DNA of 64,000 nucleotides from Sinotaia quadrata (lineage: Eukaryota; Mollusca; Gastropoda; Architaenioglossa; Viviparidae): assembly GCA_028829895.1 (NCBI GenBank), contig CM054182.1, forward strand, positions 88,351,546 to 88,415,545, in the 5' to 3' direction. Position 1 is the stretch's first letter. Every line of letters begins with the position of its first letter. The notes beneath the pieces were generated by a model that ran no database searches, was not told the origin of the DNA, and worked only from the letters and a program-made list of their open reading frames with translations. Both the position numbers and the translations under genes were made by a program. This document shows positions 11,897-23,419 of this stretch, piece by piece.

Positions 11897-12048
11897 GGAG
11901 AGATTAACTCGAGAAACCCACTATGGGATAAGAGTACTAATATAACCACTAGTGGGGGAAAGACGACAGGGAGATTAACTCGAGAAACCCACTATGGGAT
12001 AAGAGTACTAATATAACCACTAGTGGGGGAAAGACGACAGGGAGATTG
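11897..12048. repeat. 71-bp tandem repeat, 2 copies plus a partial
   Basis: AGATTAACTCGAGAAACCCA begins at 11901 and 11972, and a partial third copy starts at 12043. The two full copies are nearly identical. Confidence 0.93.
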
Positions 12049-12354
12049 TTAGAAAACCCTGACTCAATATTACTAAACAAAGGACAGCCAACTCACACAT
12101 ACAGCCATGCATACGAAATCATACATCCTACCAAAGGGATCACATTAGCAAGTCACACATACAATCGTGCAGTCGAAATCAGACAACCTAACACAGGGAT
12201 CACATTAGCACGTCACACATACAACCGTGCAGACGAAATCAGACAACCTACCACAGACCTCACATTAGCAAGTCATGTCTTACTAAACGATCTCGAGTGG
12301 GAAGTTTTTGAAGATAAAACATTAGATAACTCTGTGACTTCGCGAGAGTACTAA
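12046..12354 (+). other. 102-codon open frame over a 60-bp array; coding unproven
   Basis: The frame spans three to four 60-bp units, so it encodes a 20-residue repeat with words such as HTYNRADEIRQP and GITLA. The last 35 or so residues are non-repetitive and end in an acidic tail. The frame opens in the preceding 71-bp array. No domain, signal peptide or membrane segment is visible and I do not recognise the product. A unit length divisible by three keeps any frame open, so this may be a by-product of the minisatellite. Confidence 0.2.
12085..12280. repeat. 60-bp minisatellite, about 3.2 copies
   Basis: CACATACAACCGTGCAGACG-like words recur at exactly 60-bp steps with 5-10 changes between copies. 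Confidence 0.93.
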
Positions 12355-12595
12355 TTTGTTCGGGACTCTTTGTTCTGCCTAGTCCGACCTTGGACAGCAT
12401 GCTATAATAATAAATAGAGGATGATGATGACACTGATACTGATGACGACGACTATGATTCTATTGAGTCTATGGAGAAAGAGTTAAAACTATTTTAAGCG
12501 TTCAGACTTGAACGAGGGTAATATTGGGTAATAGTACGTCATAAAGAACAAATAAATGAAAAAAAGAATGAAACTAAAAATAATTTGTTAGGCCG
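12290..12595. other. spacer
   Basis: Contains a GATGATGACACTGATACTGATGAC patch; otherwise nothing recognised. Confidence 0.35.
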
Positions 12596-12905
12596 ACTGG
12601 TGTTCGTGTGCCAGCAAGTGACGTAAGCACTACTTCTGACGCGAAGTAAGCACTACTTATGACGTGACGTAAGTACTACTTCTGACGTGGGAAATGCCAC
12701 TTAGAACTTACATATGTTACAGTCTACATGTTGGATCTCTTAAAAACACACCCCACACCTCCACCCCTACCTCTGACATGACGTAAACACTACTTCTAAT
12801 GACAGCACTATTTCTGGCGTTAGCACTACTTCTGATTCGAGGTAGGTACTACTTCTGACGTGACGTAAGCACTATTCTGACGTAGGCACTATTTCTGATA
12901 TGTGG
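12596..12905. repeat. degenerate repeat rich in TGACGTAA/CTACTTCTGACG
   Basis: Words GTAAGCACTACTTCTGACG and variants recur about nine times with variable spacing. Many copies carry TGACGTAA or TGACGTGG, which are CRE/ATF half-site sequences. Confidence 0.8.
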
Positions 12906-12909
12906 AATA

Positions 12910-13380
12910 CACAAATCATCGTCAATCAGAAATCCCCACCCACCCACTCACATTCTTAGGCTAAGCAGAGAGATTAGAAAATGTTCAGCCATCTAGTGTT
13001 CAGGAACTGGAGACTGGGGACTTTCATCTCTGTCTCTCTCTCTGCTGTGAACTCACAACCAAAATGGACTTTAATGCCGAACGATGCTAACATCTGCCGC
13101 CAGAGACTTGGAAATTTGCTGCGCGCCATCGACGTACACCTTAAGTCTGATTGAGTTTCTGATTGGATGAAGATGTCGATGGCGTGAAGGGATGGGTAGG
13201 TAAACCCTTGTGACTGGTGGAGGGATTTACCTTCCTAACATCCCTTCCCCCACCCTTTCCCCAACGTTATCATTTGGGCTTGCTGTTTGTAGGAAACCTA
13301 AGGGTCGTTTCAAATGCATCGATACAATTTGATTCTAGAATATAAACGATAGAATGGTGCTGTTGCCTTCTTCTTCTTCT
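12910..13380. other. unique spacer
   Basis: Non-repetitive, moderately GC-rich near 13070-13150. I see no gene. Confidence 0.4.
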
Positions 13381-13386
13381 CTCCCT

Positions 13387-13408
13387 CCACACACACACAC
13401 ACACACAG

Positions 13409-13484
<76 letters not shown>

Positions 13485-13490
13485 CCACAC
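13387..13490. repeat. (CA)n microsatellite
   Basis: About 100 bp of CA repeat with single G and C interruptions, flanked by CT-rich sequence on both sides. Confidence 0.97.
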
Positions 13491-13499
13491 ACTCTCTCT

Positions 13500-14255
13500 C
13501 CTTCTTTTCTGTTAAAAGGGCGTATATGACTTAGCTTCCACTAAACTTGGTCCAAATGATTTTTACCTAAAGAATTCGGTCTTGCATGACGCGTTAGTTG
13601 CTCCCATTGAAGTCTGCATAAATATAAAAATTATACAGAAATGTTACAAAGTGCAGACCCATACTTTAAAAAAAATCCCAAACAAAATTCTGAATTTGTA
13701 AAGGCAATCTATTGAGTAATACATTTTGCTGTTGTTGTTGTCTCTTAATAAGAATATTATCATGTCAACCACATCAAATTTCGCATTAACAAACAACATT
13801 TTAAACATAAAGTTACATGGCAATAAACGAATAAAGTATTTCACTGTTAACGCAAGGACTTTACTGACTTAAAAAAGAACTTACTGCAATGGCGATTCGT
13901 GTGTTGCTTTTTTTAAAAATAAAATGTTTAATGCATCTTTCGATTTCATTGCTTGCAGGACGATTGTGTCAAATATTTCAAATTTAAGCTGCTGTCGCTT
14001 TTAATTTATAGTCTCTAGGAGTCTGTGGATATACATTATGCTCTTCGTGTTTCATCTTCTTAATCGAATTTGAATCTCAGACTGCCTTTCTACAGCAATT
14101 GCTGAAACGTCCACTTTCCCAACAGGTCGCTGTTTTCGCGCTCGACCGTAACGCGCGGCCCTTCAAAACACGCGCCTCTCCCTACAGATGCAACTTCTAC
14201 CCCCCAGCTCTCCCTTCTCCCAACTCCAACTACTCTACCCCTTCCCGACTTTCAT
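13500..14255. other. unique spacer
   Basis: No repeat, RNA or coding feature recognised. CpG-containing words cluster near 14130-14180 (CGCGCTCGACC, ACGCGCGGCC). Confidence 0.4.
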
Positions 14256-14259
14256 CCTA

Positions 14260-14530
14260 ATCAAAAATACACTCATCATTCCTGCGACTGCCGAGCGTGA
14301 CGTGTAGCAGGCGTACAGCAAGAACGCGCACATTAATGTCATTAACCATCCATTTCAGGAAGCAGCATCCGAGCACTCATTTGCATTCTGCGGTATTAAG
14401 TGTCCTGGAAGGCACTAGGCGGCTATTATCGCACATGAAAGTCAATTAGAGGAACAAGTTACTAAGGGAGGTGTGTGCTTACATTTAAGTACCCGAGTAA
14501 CAGGGGCTGCAAGGGGCTTCCTTCACGTGT
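14260..14530. promoter_or_regulatory. candidate conserved non-coding block (motif-based)
   Basis: This non-repetitive block holds a perfect POU octamer-type word ATTTGCAT (14379-14386), TAAT-type homeodomain words (CATTAATGTCATTAACC near 14330) and GTCAATTAGAG near 14442. The block is free of simple repeats in a repeat-rich window. Regulatory function is inferred only from motif clustering. Confidence 0.2.
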
Positions 14531-14539
14531 TTACTTCCG

Positions 14540-15960
14540 TCCACAATTCGTGAGGAATGAGCGCTGTTTAGGTCCCCTTGACATGGGACTGGCGACGCAA
14601 GACATTGTTTTGTGCATAGTGAAGAGCCAGAATTTGGGTGTCTAATTTTATTTTTTTTAAAGATATAAAATTTACTGGATCCTGAGCCATAGTGTGCTTA
14701 TCATAGTACAGGGATTTCACTAATAAGTAGGATCTATGTGAATGACCAAAAATTGCCATCTAAACGTCTGAGAATGAGCTTTAATTTTCGTCTCTCTTTT
14801 AGATCTTTGAAAAAAAAAAGACATTCTTTCTGTATGGCAACTGTGCTGCTTGTTTGTTGTGTGGAGAAATGAACCCAACCCTTTTTTTAAAATTCATTTA
14901 TCACCCACAATGATGTCCGTCAGTAAGTTCGGAAGCAACGCATTCACTAATGCCCAGACACACAGACAGTTACCCACTTTCTATTACTCTCACAGATACC
15001 CACGCACACAGTTGCGCACACATTCACAAGTATCCACCCATTAGGTACACAAGATTTAAAGTCAAGTCCAGAGCGTTGTGGTTTAAGTACGGAGTTTTGA
15101 GCTGACAGAACAAGAACATCAGCTTGGCCTCTGCAGCTCAGTCATCTGGAAACCATTATCGTTGCCTTGACGTGTTTTTTAAAAAAATAAGCTGCAAGCT
15201 GGTAGGAACAAAATGTGCACCACGGCGCCGTGGCTATGTTCGAACCCCAAACGCAAGCGCGTGACGCATAAAGCATCAGTAATCAAAGCGATTTTTCCAG
15301 TCGACAAACACAACACTTTAAACATTTTTTTTATATTAGGCCATGTGCCCTCAGATGTAGCTGAAGTCTGTTGCTCTCTTGCCCCAGGCGCTCCACTTTA
15401 AAAGACATAGTAAGACAATTAACAATCTCCAATGCTGAGTCATCGCTATTTACACCTTTTCCACTCACTTGCTATTCTATCATCGCAAGTGCATTCCTTT
15501 CTCTTTTAATGCTGCCGCCATATGTTTAATAATGAAGTCTTACGCATGCATTTAATAAAACTATGCAGTTCTCTTTTCCTGAAATATTTCATAAGAATAT
15601 TTACCCAATTCTTAGTTAAGGTGGGCGTTGTTGGCTGCTTATTATGTGTTTTGATATTTTTTCTTTTAATCTTGGGCCGACTTTGAGGAATTAAGTTTTC
15701 AAATCCTACAACGAACTTTACGCATGCCGTTCTGCTGTCAGCCTGGGTCACTAGCATTTAAAAACAGAATGTTAACTCCTGTACTTGAGCTTCAGTAAAT
15801 CTAGCCAATCTGATATGAAGTCGTACTTCGTGTTCGGAGTTATTTGTGTGTCAGAATATTTATTTAGTTTTTAAAGTTTTCAAAACTTTTCCTTACCACT
15901 TAGCCGAATTATAATAGATTTGTTCGTAAACTCTGTTTTGGCAGTGTTGCCGCAGTGCGT
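14540..15960. other. unique spacer
   Basis: Contains a 14-bp palindrome CCACGGCGCCGTGG (15220-15233) and a GTTCGAACCCC word just after it. I could not build a tRNA around that word. Short frames here are unrecognised. Confidence 0.4.
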
Positions 15961-15994
15961 ATATTAATTCGGTTTGGCAGTTATGTTGGTGTAT

Positions 15995-16450
15995 TTTATA
16001 GTTGGCGTGTTTCTTGCTGGTGTGTTTCCAGTTGGTGTGTTTCCTGTTGGTATGTTTCTAGTTGGTGGGTGTGTTTCCACTAGGTGTGTTTCCTGTTGGT
16101 ATGTTTCTAGTTGGTGTGTTTCCAGTTGGTATGTTTCATGTTGGTATGTTCTACTTGCTGTGTTTGTTGTTGGTATGTTTCTGGTTAGTATGTTTCTAGT
16201 TAGTATCTTTCTAATTGGTGTGTTTCTTATTTGCGTGTTTCTTGTTGATGTGTTTCTAGGTGGTATGTTTCTAGTTAGTATCTTTCTAATTGGTGTGTTT
16301 CTTATTTGCGTGTTTCTTGTTGATGTGTTTCTAGGTGGTATGTTTCTAGTAGGTGTGTTTCGTGTTTGTGTTTCTGGTTAGTGTGTTTCTAGTTAGTATG
16401 TTTCTATTTGGTGTGTTTCTAGTTGGTGTGTTTCTTTTTGGTGTGTTTTA
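15995..16450. repeat. 15-bp minisatellite
   Basis: A unit like TTGGTGTGTTTCTAG repeats about 30 times. A 75-bp segment around 16193-16345 is itself duplicated. A 135-codon plus-strand frame (15974-16381) reads through as a hydrophobic pentapeptide repeat (VGVFL/VGMFL), explained by the 15-bp period. Confidence 0.92.
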
Positions 16451-16499
16451 GAATCATTTAAACATATGTCATCGTTAAGGTCAACATATGATCATGAAT

Positions 16500-16955
16500 T
16501 ATTATTTTGTCGAGTGTCAAGGTCGCAGCTGTTTCCTTAGGCAGTCAATGACTTTACCATGCCGTGAATTAAGGTCGCAGTCTTTTCCCTTCGACTTAAT
16601 GCATTTAAACCTTTGTGTCAAGGTCGAAGTCTTTTTCCTTTCATCATTAACTTCCTTTATTCTGTTTGCAGAGCGGAACAGTGTAGTTTCTTTTCTAGTC
16701 ACTAATTGACCTTTAATCTATCTGTTGTGAGTTAAGGTCTAAGTTATTTTCTTTGATTCCCTGACCTCTAAAAGCCCATATGCTGGGTCACAGTTCCTTC
16801 CATGAGTCGCTAAGTGACCTTAATGTGTCTGTAGTTTGTATAGGGTCACAGTCCTTTAATTTCTAATCCCTAGATGACCTCTTATTAGTCTCTAGCTTAC
16901 TGACATTGAATTGATATAAAGTGTATCAAGGTCACAGTTCTTATTTCGAGCCACG
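16500..16955. repeat. highly diverged minisatellite, unit about 65-75 bp
   Basis: Recurring AAGGTCACAGTCCTT, GTCACTAAxTGACC and TTAATGTGTCTGTAG words mark about six old copies. Confidence 0.7.
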
Positions 16956-16959
16956 AAAT

Positions 16960-18020
16960 GTCTTTGAAAATTACAATGCGCTGTTTGAAGGTGAGAAACT
17001 TCTAAAACTATAATGTGTATTCTCCTCGAGAGAAAATATAACTTTTAATATTGTTAGTCTGTGTATGGATTTTACACACTTTCAAACAGATGACCAATCC
17101 TTTCCTAGAATAGAATAATAAGTTGTCAAAAGCACTTTAAATTTGAATTAAGTTTTTGTCTCGGGTCACTGACTGCTTGGTAAGGGCAACTCTCCGTTAC
17201 TTGTGTATGGCTCAAAAACACGCAACAGAAAAAGAAAATGGTTCATGCTGCTTTCTCTGTACATATATGGTTTTGTTTTATTTTTATTTCTTATTTTGTC
17301 TTTTTGTATTTCCAGTCAGATAGAATATGCCTAACCGAGCTTTGGAATCGAAGCCTGTAGACCGAGAAACATATCTGACCGAATTGACGCATCGGGAATC
17401 ATGAAAATAAGTAGAAATGACAACGAGTTACGCCCAATAAATATATAAATGAAATCAATGTTGACTAATCAAAGACTATATTTTCAGGTTGTAATTGCTA
17501 AGAAAAATCCAAACATACTAATATACATGTAGGCTTTGTTTTTTTGTTTTTTTTATAAAAAAATGGTTTCTTTTGCTCCAAATCAAATTGTTTTGTATGT
17601 GTAACTGCTGCAATTTTTACAGAGGTTCACGACTGGCCATTTCTTTGAACAAATTATTCTTGGAATTAAAATGCAATTATTTATTTTCAATGAACGCATT
17701 TAACATCTTGGAATGACGTAAGGAACTACGTCCTACAATTTACTCAAAGGCTGTGAGCGTATTCACGAAACAGAAAGGTTGGGGTGGGGGGATTGCAGCG
17801 AGAGAACCGAGAGGTGGTTGAGGAAATACGAGAAAGTAGCGAGAAGTTAAAAGAGAAAGAATGAGAAAGAGGACGAGAGAGGAATGGATGGGAAAGAAGG
17901 AGGAAACGAGAAAGGGAGAGAAAAAAAACAAGGAGTACATGGGAAAGGTAAAGAAGTTAGAAAGAGACGCAGAAATAATCTGAGATGTTGTAGTCAGATA
18001 GAGAGTAAGACAGATGTAGA
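16960..18020. other. spacer with a purine-rich strand near its end
   Basis: Mostly unique. From about 17760 to 17980 the plus strand is strongly GA-rich, giving a Phe/Leu/Ser-rich reverse frame that is not a convincing gene. Confidence 0.45.
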
Positions 18021-18023
18021 CTT

Positions 18024-18024
<1 letters not shown>

Positions 18025-18058
<34 letters not shown>
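18025..18058. repeat. (GATA)n microsatellite
   Basis: About eight GATA units lie just before interspersed copy B. Confidence 0.93.
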
Positions 18059-18059
<1 letters not shown>

Positions 18060-18660
18060 GTACATAGGTAGATTAATTAATCATCCATAACTAGCTACAA
18101 TTAATGAGAATCTTAATTTATATTATTAATAATTCTTCAGAAGACACCACTCGTCTCTCTCTCTCTCTCTTGGCGGATATGCGGGAGCTGTAAATGTTTT
18201 CTGTCTTCCACAACATAAAGACAAACATTTACCATCACACACTATTTCCGTAGGTGGAAAACGTCATACTAAAGGAGAAGACAAATCCGTCTTTAATCTA
18301 TATTTAGCGTTCCACCATTTTCCCACTGTCTTTCCAACTTACAGTTACGAATATGTGTAAGAAGGTCAATAAATTTATTAAAGCAACAATCAATGTATAA
18401 CACATGAATATAATCACAAAGCAATGATATTTACATCACTTCACAACAATGCTCAATTAATGTGAGACAATTGTTCAGTTTATCCTAGAATAGATATAAA
18501 CATCAATTAACATAATTATATATTCAAGTTCATCGATATCATCTAGGAAATGAGAATGGAGACTTAGAGAAATAGCTAAAGTTAGTACACATGACCTGTT
18601 CAAAGATGATGGCTGTCACCAACACGTTTCAGAATCACATGCTTTGCAACAAGTCACTGT
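18060..18660 (+). mobile_element. interspersed repeat, copy B (truncated)
   Basis: It begins with TTAATTAATCATCCATAACTAGC and follows copies A, C and D through ACACCACTCGTCTCTC, TTGGCGGATATGC, AGGTGGAAAACG and AAGAAGGTCAATAAATTTAT. It keeps the ACATCACTTCACAACAA block shared with copy A. Homology stops at GCAACAAGTCACTGT, where a TG microsatellite starts, so more than half of the element is missing. Confidence 0.78.
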
Positions 18661-18667
18661 ATGTGTG

Positions 18668-18714
<47 letters not shown>
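18668..18714. repeat. (TG)n microsatellite
   Basis: A near-perfect TG tract directly at the broken end of copy B. Confidence 0.95.
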
Positions 18715-18715
<1 letters not shown>

Positions 18716-18719
18716 GGGG

Positions 18720-19455
18720 GTGTGAGGGGGACATTTTGTATTCAAGGTTTAATATAATGGTAATCAATCAAACAATCAATCATTCTAGCTATATTTCTGT
18801 AGTACTTCTTGTCATAATTAAAACAGTTTTAAATAAATAAACTCTTGAGATATTATAATAAATTTAATTATAGTTTACGTATATACGTGTGTTGTTTATG
18901 TATTTGTATTTCTAATGACTCCATTGGTGCTTATCAACTTTATAAAATATCAAGATCAACGAAATAAAATTTGTTTACCTTTAACAAGTGCATGTACTCA
19001 GCAAATCGGTGGTTGGTGCATTCGACCTTTCAAATACATAATTATATCAATCAGATTTGAATTCCCCAAACCACCCATACACAAACCTTCGACATTCCCT
19101 TCCCTACTTCACACAGAACACAAGTAGGCATACATTCCGGTTCCTCTCTGGCTCTTTCCTTCCCGCGTCATCCAAATATCACCAGGTTCAAAAGTCTCAC
19201 TTTCATGTTGACGACACTTCCTGCTTTCAATGGTATTTTTTCTTTAGTTTTCTTTTTCCTTCACTGACTGGTATCTTACTTTCCCATTCCGCCATTCAGT
19301 CCTTTGGACTCTCGGATGGTTTTGGATAATGCATGATTTGTTGGGTTCAGTACATTGGGAAATGTGCAATCGATATTTAAAGTTTTAGAAAACCATTTTG
19401 TTTTGTCAAAGGGAGATCAGTGCGTGCCGTTCTATAGATTTTAGCGTCATGAGTA
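18720..19455. other. spacer
   Basis: AT-rich then mixed sequence. Two overlapping frames of 70-90 codons (18915-19329) are unrecognised and lack any domain. Confidence 0.4.
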
Positions 19456-19460
19456 TGAGA

Positions 19461-19602
<142 letters not shown>

Positions 19603-19699
19603 TCGTCAATACGTGTATCTGTCTGAATATTTTTGACTGACTGTTTGTTTCTCCTTGCCTAATAATGTATCACTTTGACATATTCTTAGACAGAGATCA

Positions 19700-20345
19700 A
19701 CAAAGGTACATGTATATAATAGTACAAACAATAAATGTACACAACAATACAAATAGTGCCATCACATAACAGTATAAACAGTGAGTGTACATAGCTATAA
19801 AATCAGTAATGTACATAACTATAAAAACAGTAAATGTGCCTAACAGTACAAAGAGAAAATGTAAATGTACACAACAATACAAACAGTAAATGTATGTAAC
19901 ACAACAAACAGTAAATGCACGTAACAGTACAAACAGCAAGTGTACATACCTATACAAACAGAAAGTGCATGTAACAGTAAAAACAATATGTGTATGTAAC
20001 TATACAAATTGTAAATGTACGTAACAGTACACACTGTAAGTGTACATAACTATATAAACTGTAAATGTAGGTAAGTGTACAAACACTAAGTGTACATTAT
20101 TTATATAAACAGTAAACAAACTGTAATTGTATGTAACTATACAAATAGTAAATGTACGTAACAGTACTAACTGTAAGTGTACAATAACCACACAAACAGT
20201 ATTGTATATAACAATAAAAAGAGTAAGTGTACAATAACCATACAAACATTAAATTTAAATACGTGTACAAACAGTAAATGCACGCAACAGTACAAATACT
20301 ACATGCACATAACAATACAAACAGTAAAGATTCGTAAAAGTATAA
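19700..20345. repeat. 25-bp minisatellite
   Basis: A unit of the form ACAGTAAATGTACGTAACAG plus TACAA repeats about 25 times with moderate divergence. The period is exactly 25 bp over long stretches near 19880-20100. Confidence 0.9.
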
Positions 20346-20690
20346 ACAGTAAAAAAAAGTATGCAAGTAATAGTAAAACCATAATGCACCATAAAAAAAG
20401 TATGCAAGTAATAGTAAAACCATAATGCACCATAAAAAAAAAGTATGCAAGTAATAGTAAAACCATAATGCACCATAAAAAAAAAGTATGCAAGTAATAG
20501 TAAAACCATAATGCACCATAAAAAAAAGTATGAAAGTAATAGTAAAACCATAATGCACCATAAAAAAAAGTATGCAAGTAATAGTAAAACCATAATGCAC
20601 CATAAAAAAAAAGTATGCAAGTAATAGTAAAACCATAATGCACCATAAAAAAAAAAGTATGCAAATAATAGTAAAACCATAATGCACTCA
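20345..20690. repeat. 42-44-bp minisatellite, about 8 copies
   Basis: A unit containing GTATGCAAGTAATAGTAAAA then an A-run of variable length repeats with almost no other change. The GTAATAGTAAAA core resembles the neighbouring 25-bp unit. Three overlapping reverse frames reading through it are by-products. Confidence 0.95.
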
Positions 20691-20694
20691 ATCG

Positions 20695-20960
20695 CAAAAT
20701 CAATAGTGCTAAAAACAATACTGCTGGTTAACCTTAAAACAGTTCAGCACGTTAACGTAAAACATTATAGCATATAATATAAAAACAGTACTGTATGTAA
20801 CGTAAATATATACAGCATTAGCGTAAAAACAGTACATCATCTAACGTAAACACAGTACTGCATGTAAATTAAAATCTGTACTGTCTATAAATATAAAACC
20901 AGCACTGGTACGTTAACGTAAAAACAGTACTGCGTGCAAACGCATTAAGAGTAATTTAAG
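20695..20960. repeat. degenerate minisatellite related to the preceding arrays
   Basis: Words like GTAAAAACAGTACTGCATG recur about seven times at 25-35 bp spacing. Confidence 0.75.
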
Positions 20961-20964
20961 TAAA

Positions 20965-21880
20965 AGTAGAATTATTATGTCTTTAAATAAATCAGCAATG
21001 ATCATACGTCACTGATTGCAAATAGTCTTTTAAAAAAAAAATCGAAATTCAGAAACCTGCACACCTATATGCTAATGTACGATACATTTTTACAAAGTAA
21101 AGCCTGGACTGGTTGGTACAGTTGGTAGTCGTTAGCTGAATACAAAACTGCCGGTGTTAACCTTCCCTCTCGACTCCTTCCTACCCCTTTCTTCTTTTCC
21201 TCTTTGACAAAAGAATCTTCAGCACCATCCACAAATGTCCCATTCTTTTATTGTGTTCCGCTAACAGCCTGCGTGACGAATGCAAACACAAGTAATGCAC
21301 GTCTTTATTCACAAACAACAGCAACAAGCGCTCACTGACCCTGCCAATCATCGATTGTGGTAGTTCTAGCGTTTGTAGGGATGAATGGATGACAGGGGGC
21401 CGTTCACTGGAAATAATCAAAAAGAATATATGACTTAAGTAGGTGTAGTAGACAAAAAGATAAATACCCCGAAATAGTGATGCAAAAGCCCTCACCTACT
21501 AGATTCTGATTTTCTCTCTCTAACCAGCAAGGTCGAAGGGCGCGTGACACACGTTCAGATCTCGCTGTAGGAGATAAAGCGGTTACGGACTCTCGATTTT
21601 TTTTTTTTTTAACTTTCCGCACTGACTTGGGATGAACGGGTATACGTCAGCGTGCGCGATTAAGACAGACGCTTTCCACAAGGAAGCTCTATGTATGAAA
21701 GTACATGCTGTTTATCTTACCACAGTGTATCCCTTCGTTGCCGAAAGTCTTGCACTAGGGTTAATGCTTTCGTCGGCAAGGCAATCGTATGACTAACCCA
21801 TTAACTGATAAGATAGTGTTTGGTCGATAAACTCTTTTATTATGAAAATTATGTGGTTTGTACATTGTATCTCATTAACG
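20965..21880. other. unique spacer
   Basis: No repeat or RNA gene. Reverse frames of 72-104 codons (21181-21622) overlap one another and carry no recognisable domain. Confidence 0.4.
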
Positions 21881-21990
21881 AGAAAATGCACTTACCAGAG
21901 AAATGGTGTTGTTATAGAAAACAAACAACATATTAACAGAAAATACACTTATCAGAGAAATGGTGTTGTTATAGAAAACAAAAAACATAT
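21881..21990. repeat. 57-bp tandem duplication
   Basis: AAATGGTGTTGTTATAGAAA starts at 21901 and 21958, flanked by matching ACTTAYCAGAG. Two copies only. Confidence 0.9.
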
Positions 21991-22077
21991 TGATGTTATA
22001 TAGTTATGGAACTGCAATTTCTTTCATGTGTAAATCTGAGTTCCAATTTATTTGATTGCAGTCAAAGATAAACAGAC

Positions 22078-22097
22078 TCTCTCTCTCTGTCTCGGTC

Positions 22098-22133
<36 letters not shown>

Positions 22134-22146
22134 CCTCCCTCCCTCT
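22078..22146. repeat. CT/CTGT/CCCT simple repeat
   Basis: Polypyrimidine tract of CT with CTGT and CCCT units. Confidence 0.93.
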
Positions 22147-22149
22147 CAT

Positions 22150-23225
22150 GCATCCAAACGTACGTTCCAGTCATTGACATAATGGAAATTGAACATAAAG
22201 TTTGATCTGTCCTCTCCCGACAATTTCCGGTCTCTTATACCGATACATTCAGATAAATTCCATGCTTGTTTTACTTATAAATGACCTTTATCACAGAACA
22301 AATTGTTAATGCCACTTGCGTCTGACTTTTGTCCGTATTATATCATAGATACATAACGTACGTGTCTAGCTTTAATTATACAAAAGGCTGTTACATATGT
22401 TCTAACGTACGCTTATTCATACTCGAAATGAGATTCAAACTTTGACCATACAAAAAGACACATTACATGCGGAACGCCTCTGTATATTATTATGTTTATG
22501 CATTCATGAAGTGCAATTCACACCACCATGCTTTGTAAAACATGGAACCTGCAAATCGACGAGAATCCGTCAAAATAGATGCGCTTCAAAAATGTTCAAG
22601 GAAAAAATCCCAACCTAACATATAAACAGTAAATTATCAATACCTAAGTGCAGTGTTAATTTCAATTGTAAACTTCTTTATAGATATGTGATGTATGTTG
22701 ATAAAAATGTTAGTATAGAAAATTTGAGAAAGTCATAAATATTAATCAGTTCTATGTGTATTCATACATTTTAATTGATTAATAAAGTTAGGCAAGTTGG
22801 AGATGGGTGTGGTTTCTAGACTGAGAAAACAATGGTGCAGAATCCTCAGACTTTTCTCTTTCCTAAAGAACTCTTTGGATGAGACCTTATGTGTACCGAG
22901 TTCTTCCTGTTCCACATGGGTTGTAAATGGTGTAAATGCTTAGAGGAACCAAAGACAACTCCTTAGCTAGAAAAAGGGATGGGGGTATCTATATTGAAAC
23001 TATTCATGTGAAACTGGCATCTGCCAAAGTGTTAAGTAAACAACTGTAAAGGAGCTGTTCACTAAAAAAACTTTGGTGAGTAGTCAACATTTTTTAAAAA
23101 CTTCGAACTCACAGGTGAACGAAATTATAGCATTATTATTTTAGTATAAATGTCGGATGACTGCTCTAGCAGATTATGAGGTGTATCATTGTAACTATTT
23201 AAATTGAAGTTATGTTTGTTTGTGT
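22150..23225. other. unique spacer
   Basis: Nothing recognised on either strand beyond AT-rich words. Confidence 0.45.
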
Positions 23226-23230
23226 GTGTC

Positions 23231-23231
<1 letters not shown>

Positions 23232-23272
<41 letters not shown>
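23232..23272. repeat. (TG)n microsatellite
   Basis: About 20 TG units. Confidence 0.95.
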
Positions 23273-23273
<1 letters not shown>

Positions 23274-23309
23274 AAGTATAATTTGTGTGATGTATGTTAT
23301 CCGAGAATG

Positions 23310-23412
23310 AATAGTGACTGAATGATTATAACTTGTCATACACACTGACAAGTGAGTGAATGAATGATTATAAATTGTCATATATACTGACAAGTGAGTG
23401 AATGAATGAAAT
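23310..23412. repeat. short tandem repeat, unit about 45-50 bp
   Basis: GAATGATTATAACTTGTCAT followed by ACTGACAAGTGAGTGAATG is present twice, with a shortened third copy. Confidence 0.85.
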
Positions 23413-23419
23413 GGTCACA

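Noticed and set aside
15195..15260. tRNA candidate around GTTCGAACCCC
   Set aside because: No box A at the right distance and no cloverleaf could be folded; same outcome at 5164, 8350 and 38715.
15974..16381. 135-residue hydrophobic protein resembling a membrane protein
   Set aside because: Its VGVFL pentapeptide pattern is fully explained by the 15-bp minisatellite.
20097..20718. Three overlapping 139-196-codon reverse frames
   Set aside because: All follow the 42-44-bp array in different registers; mutually overlapping frames of this kind cannot all be genes and none has a domain.
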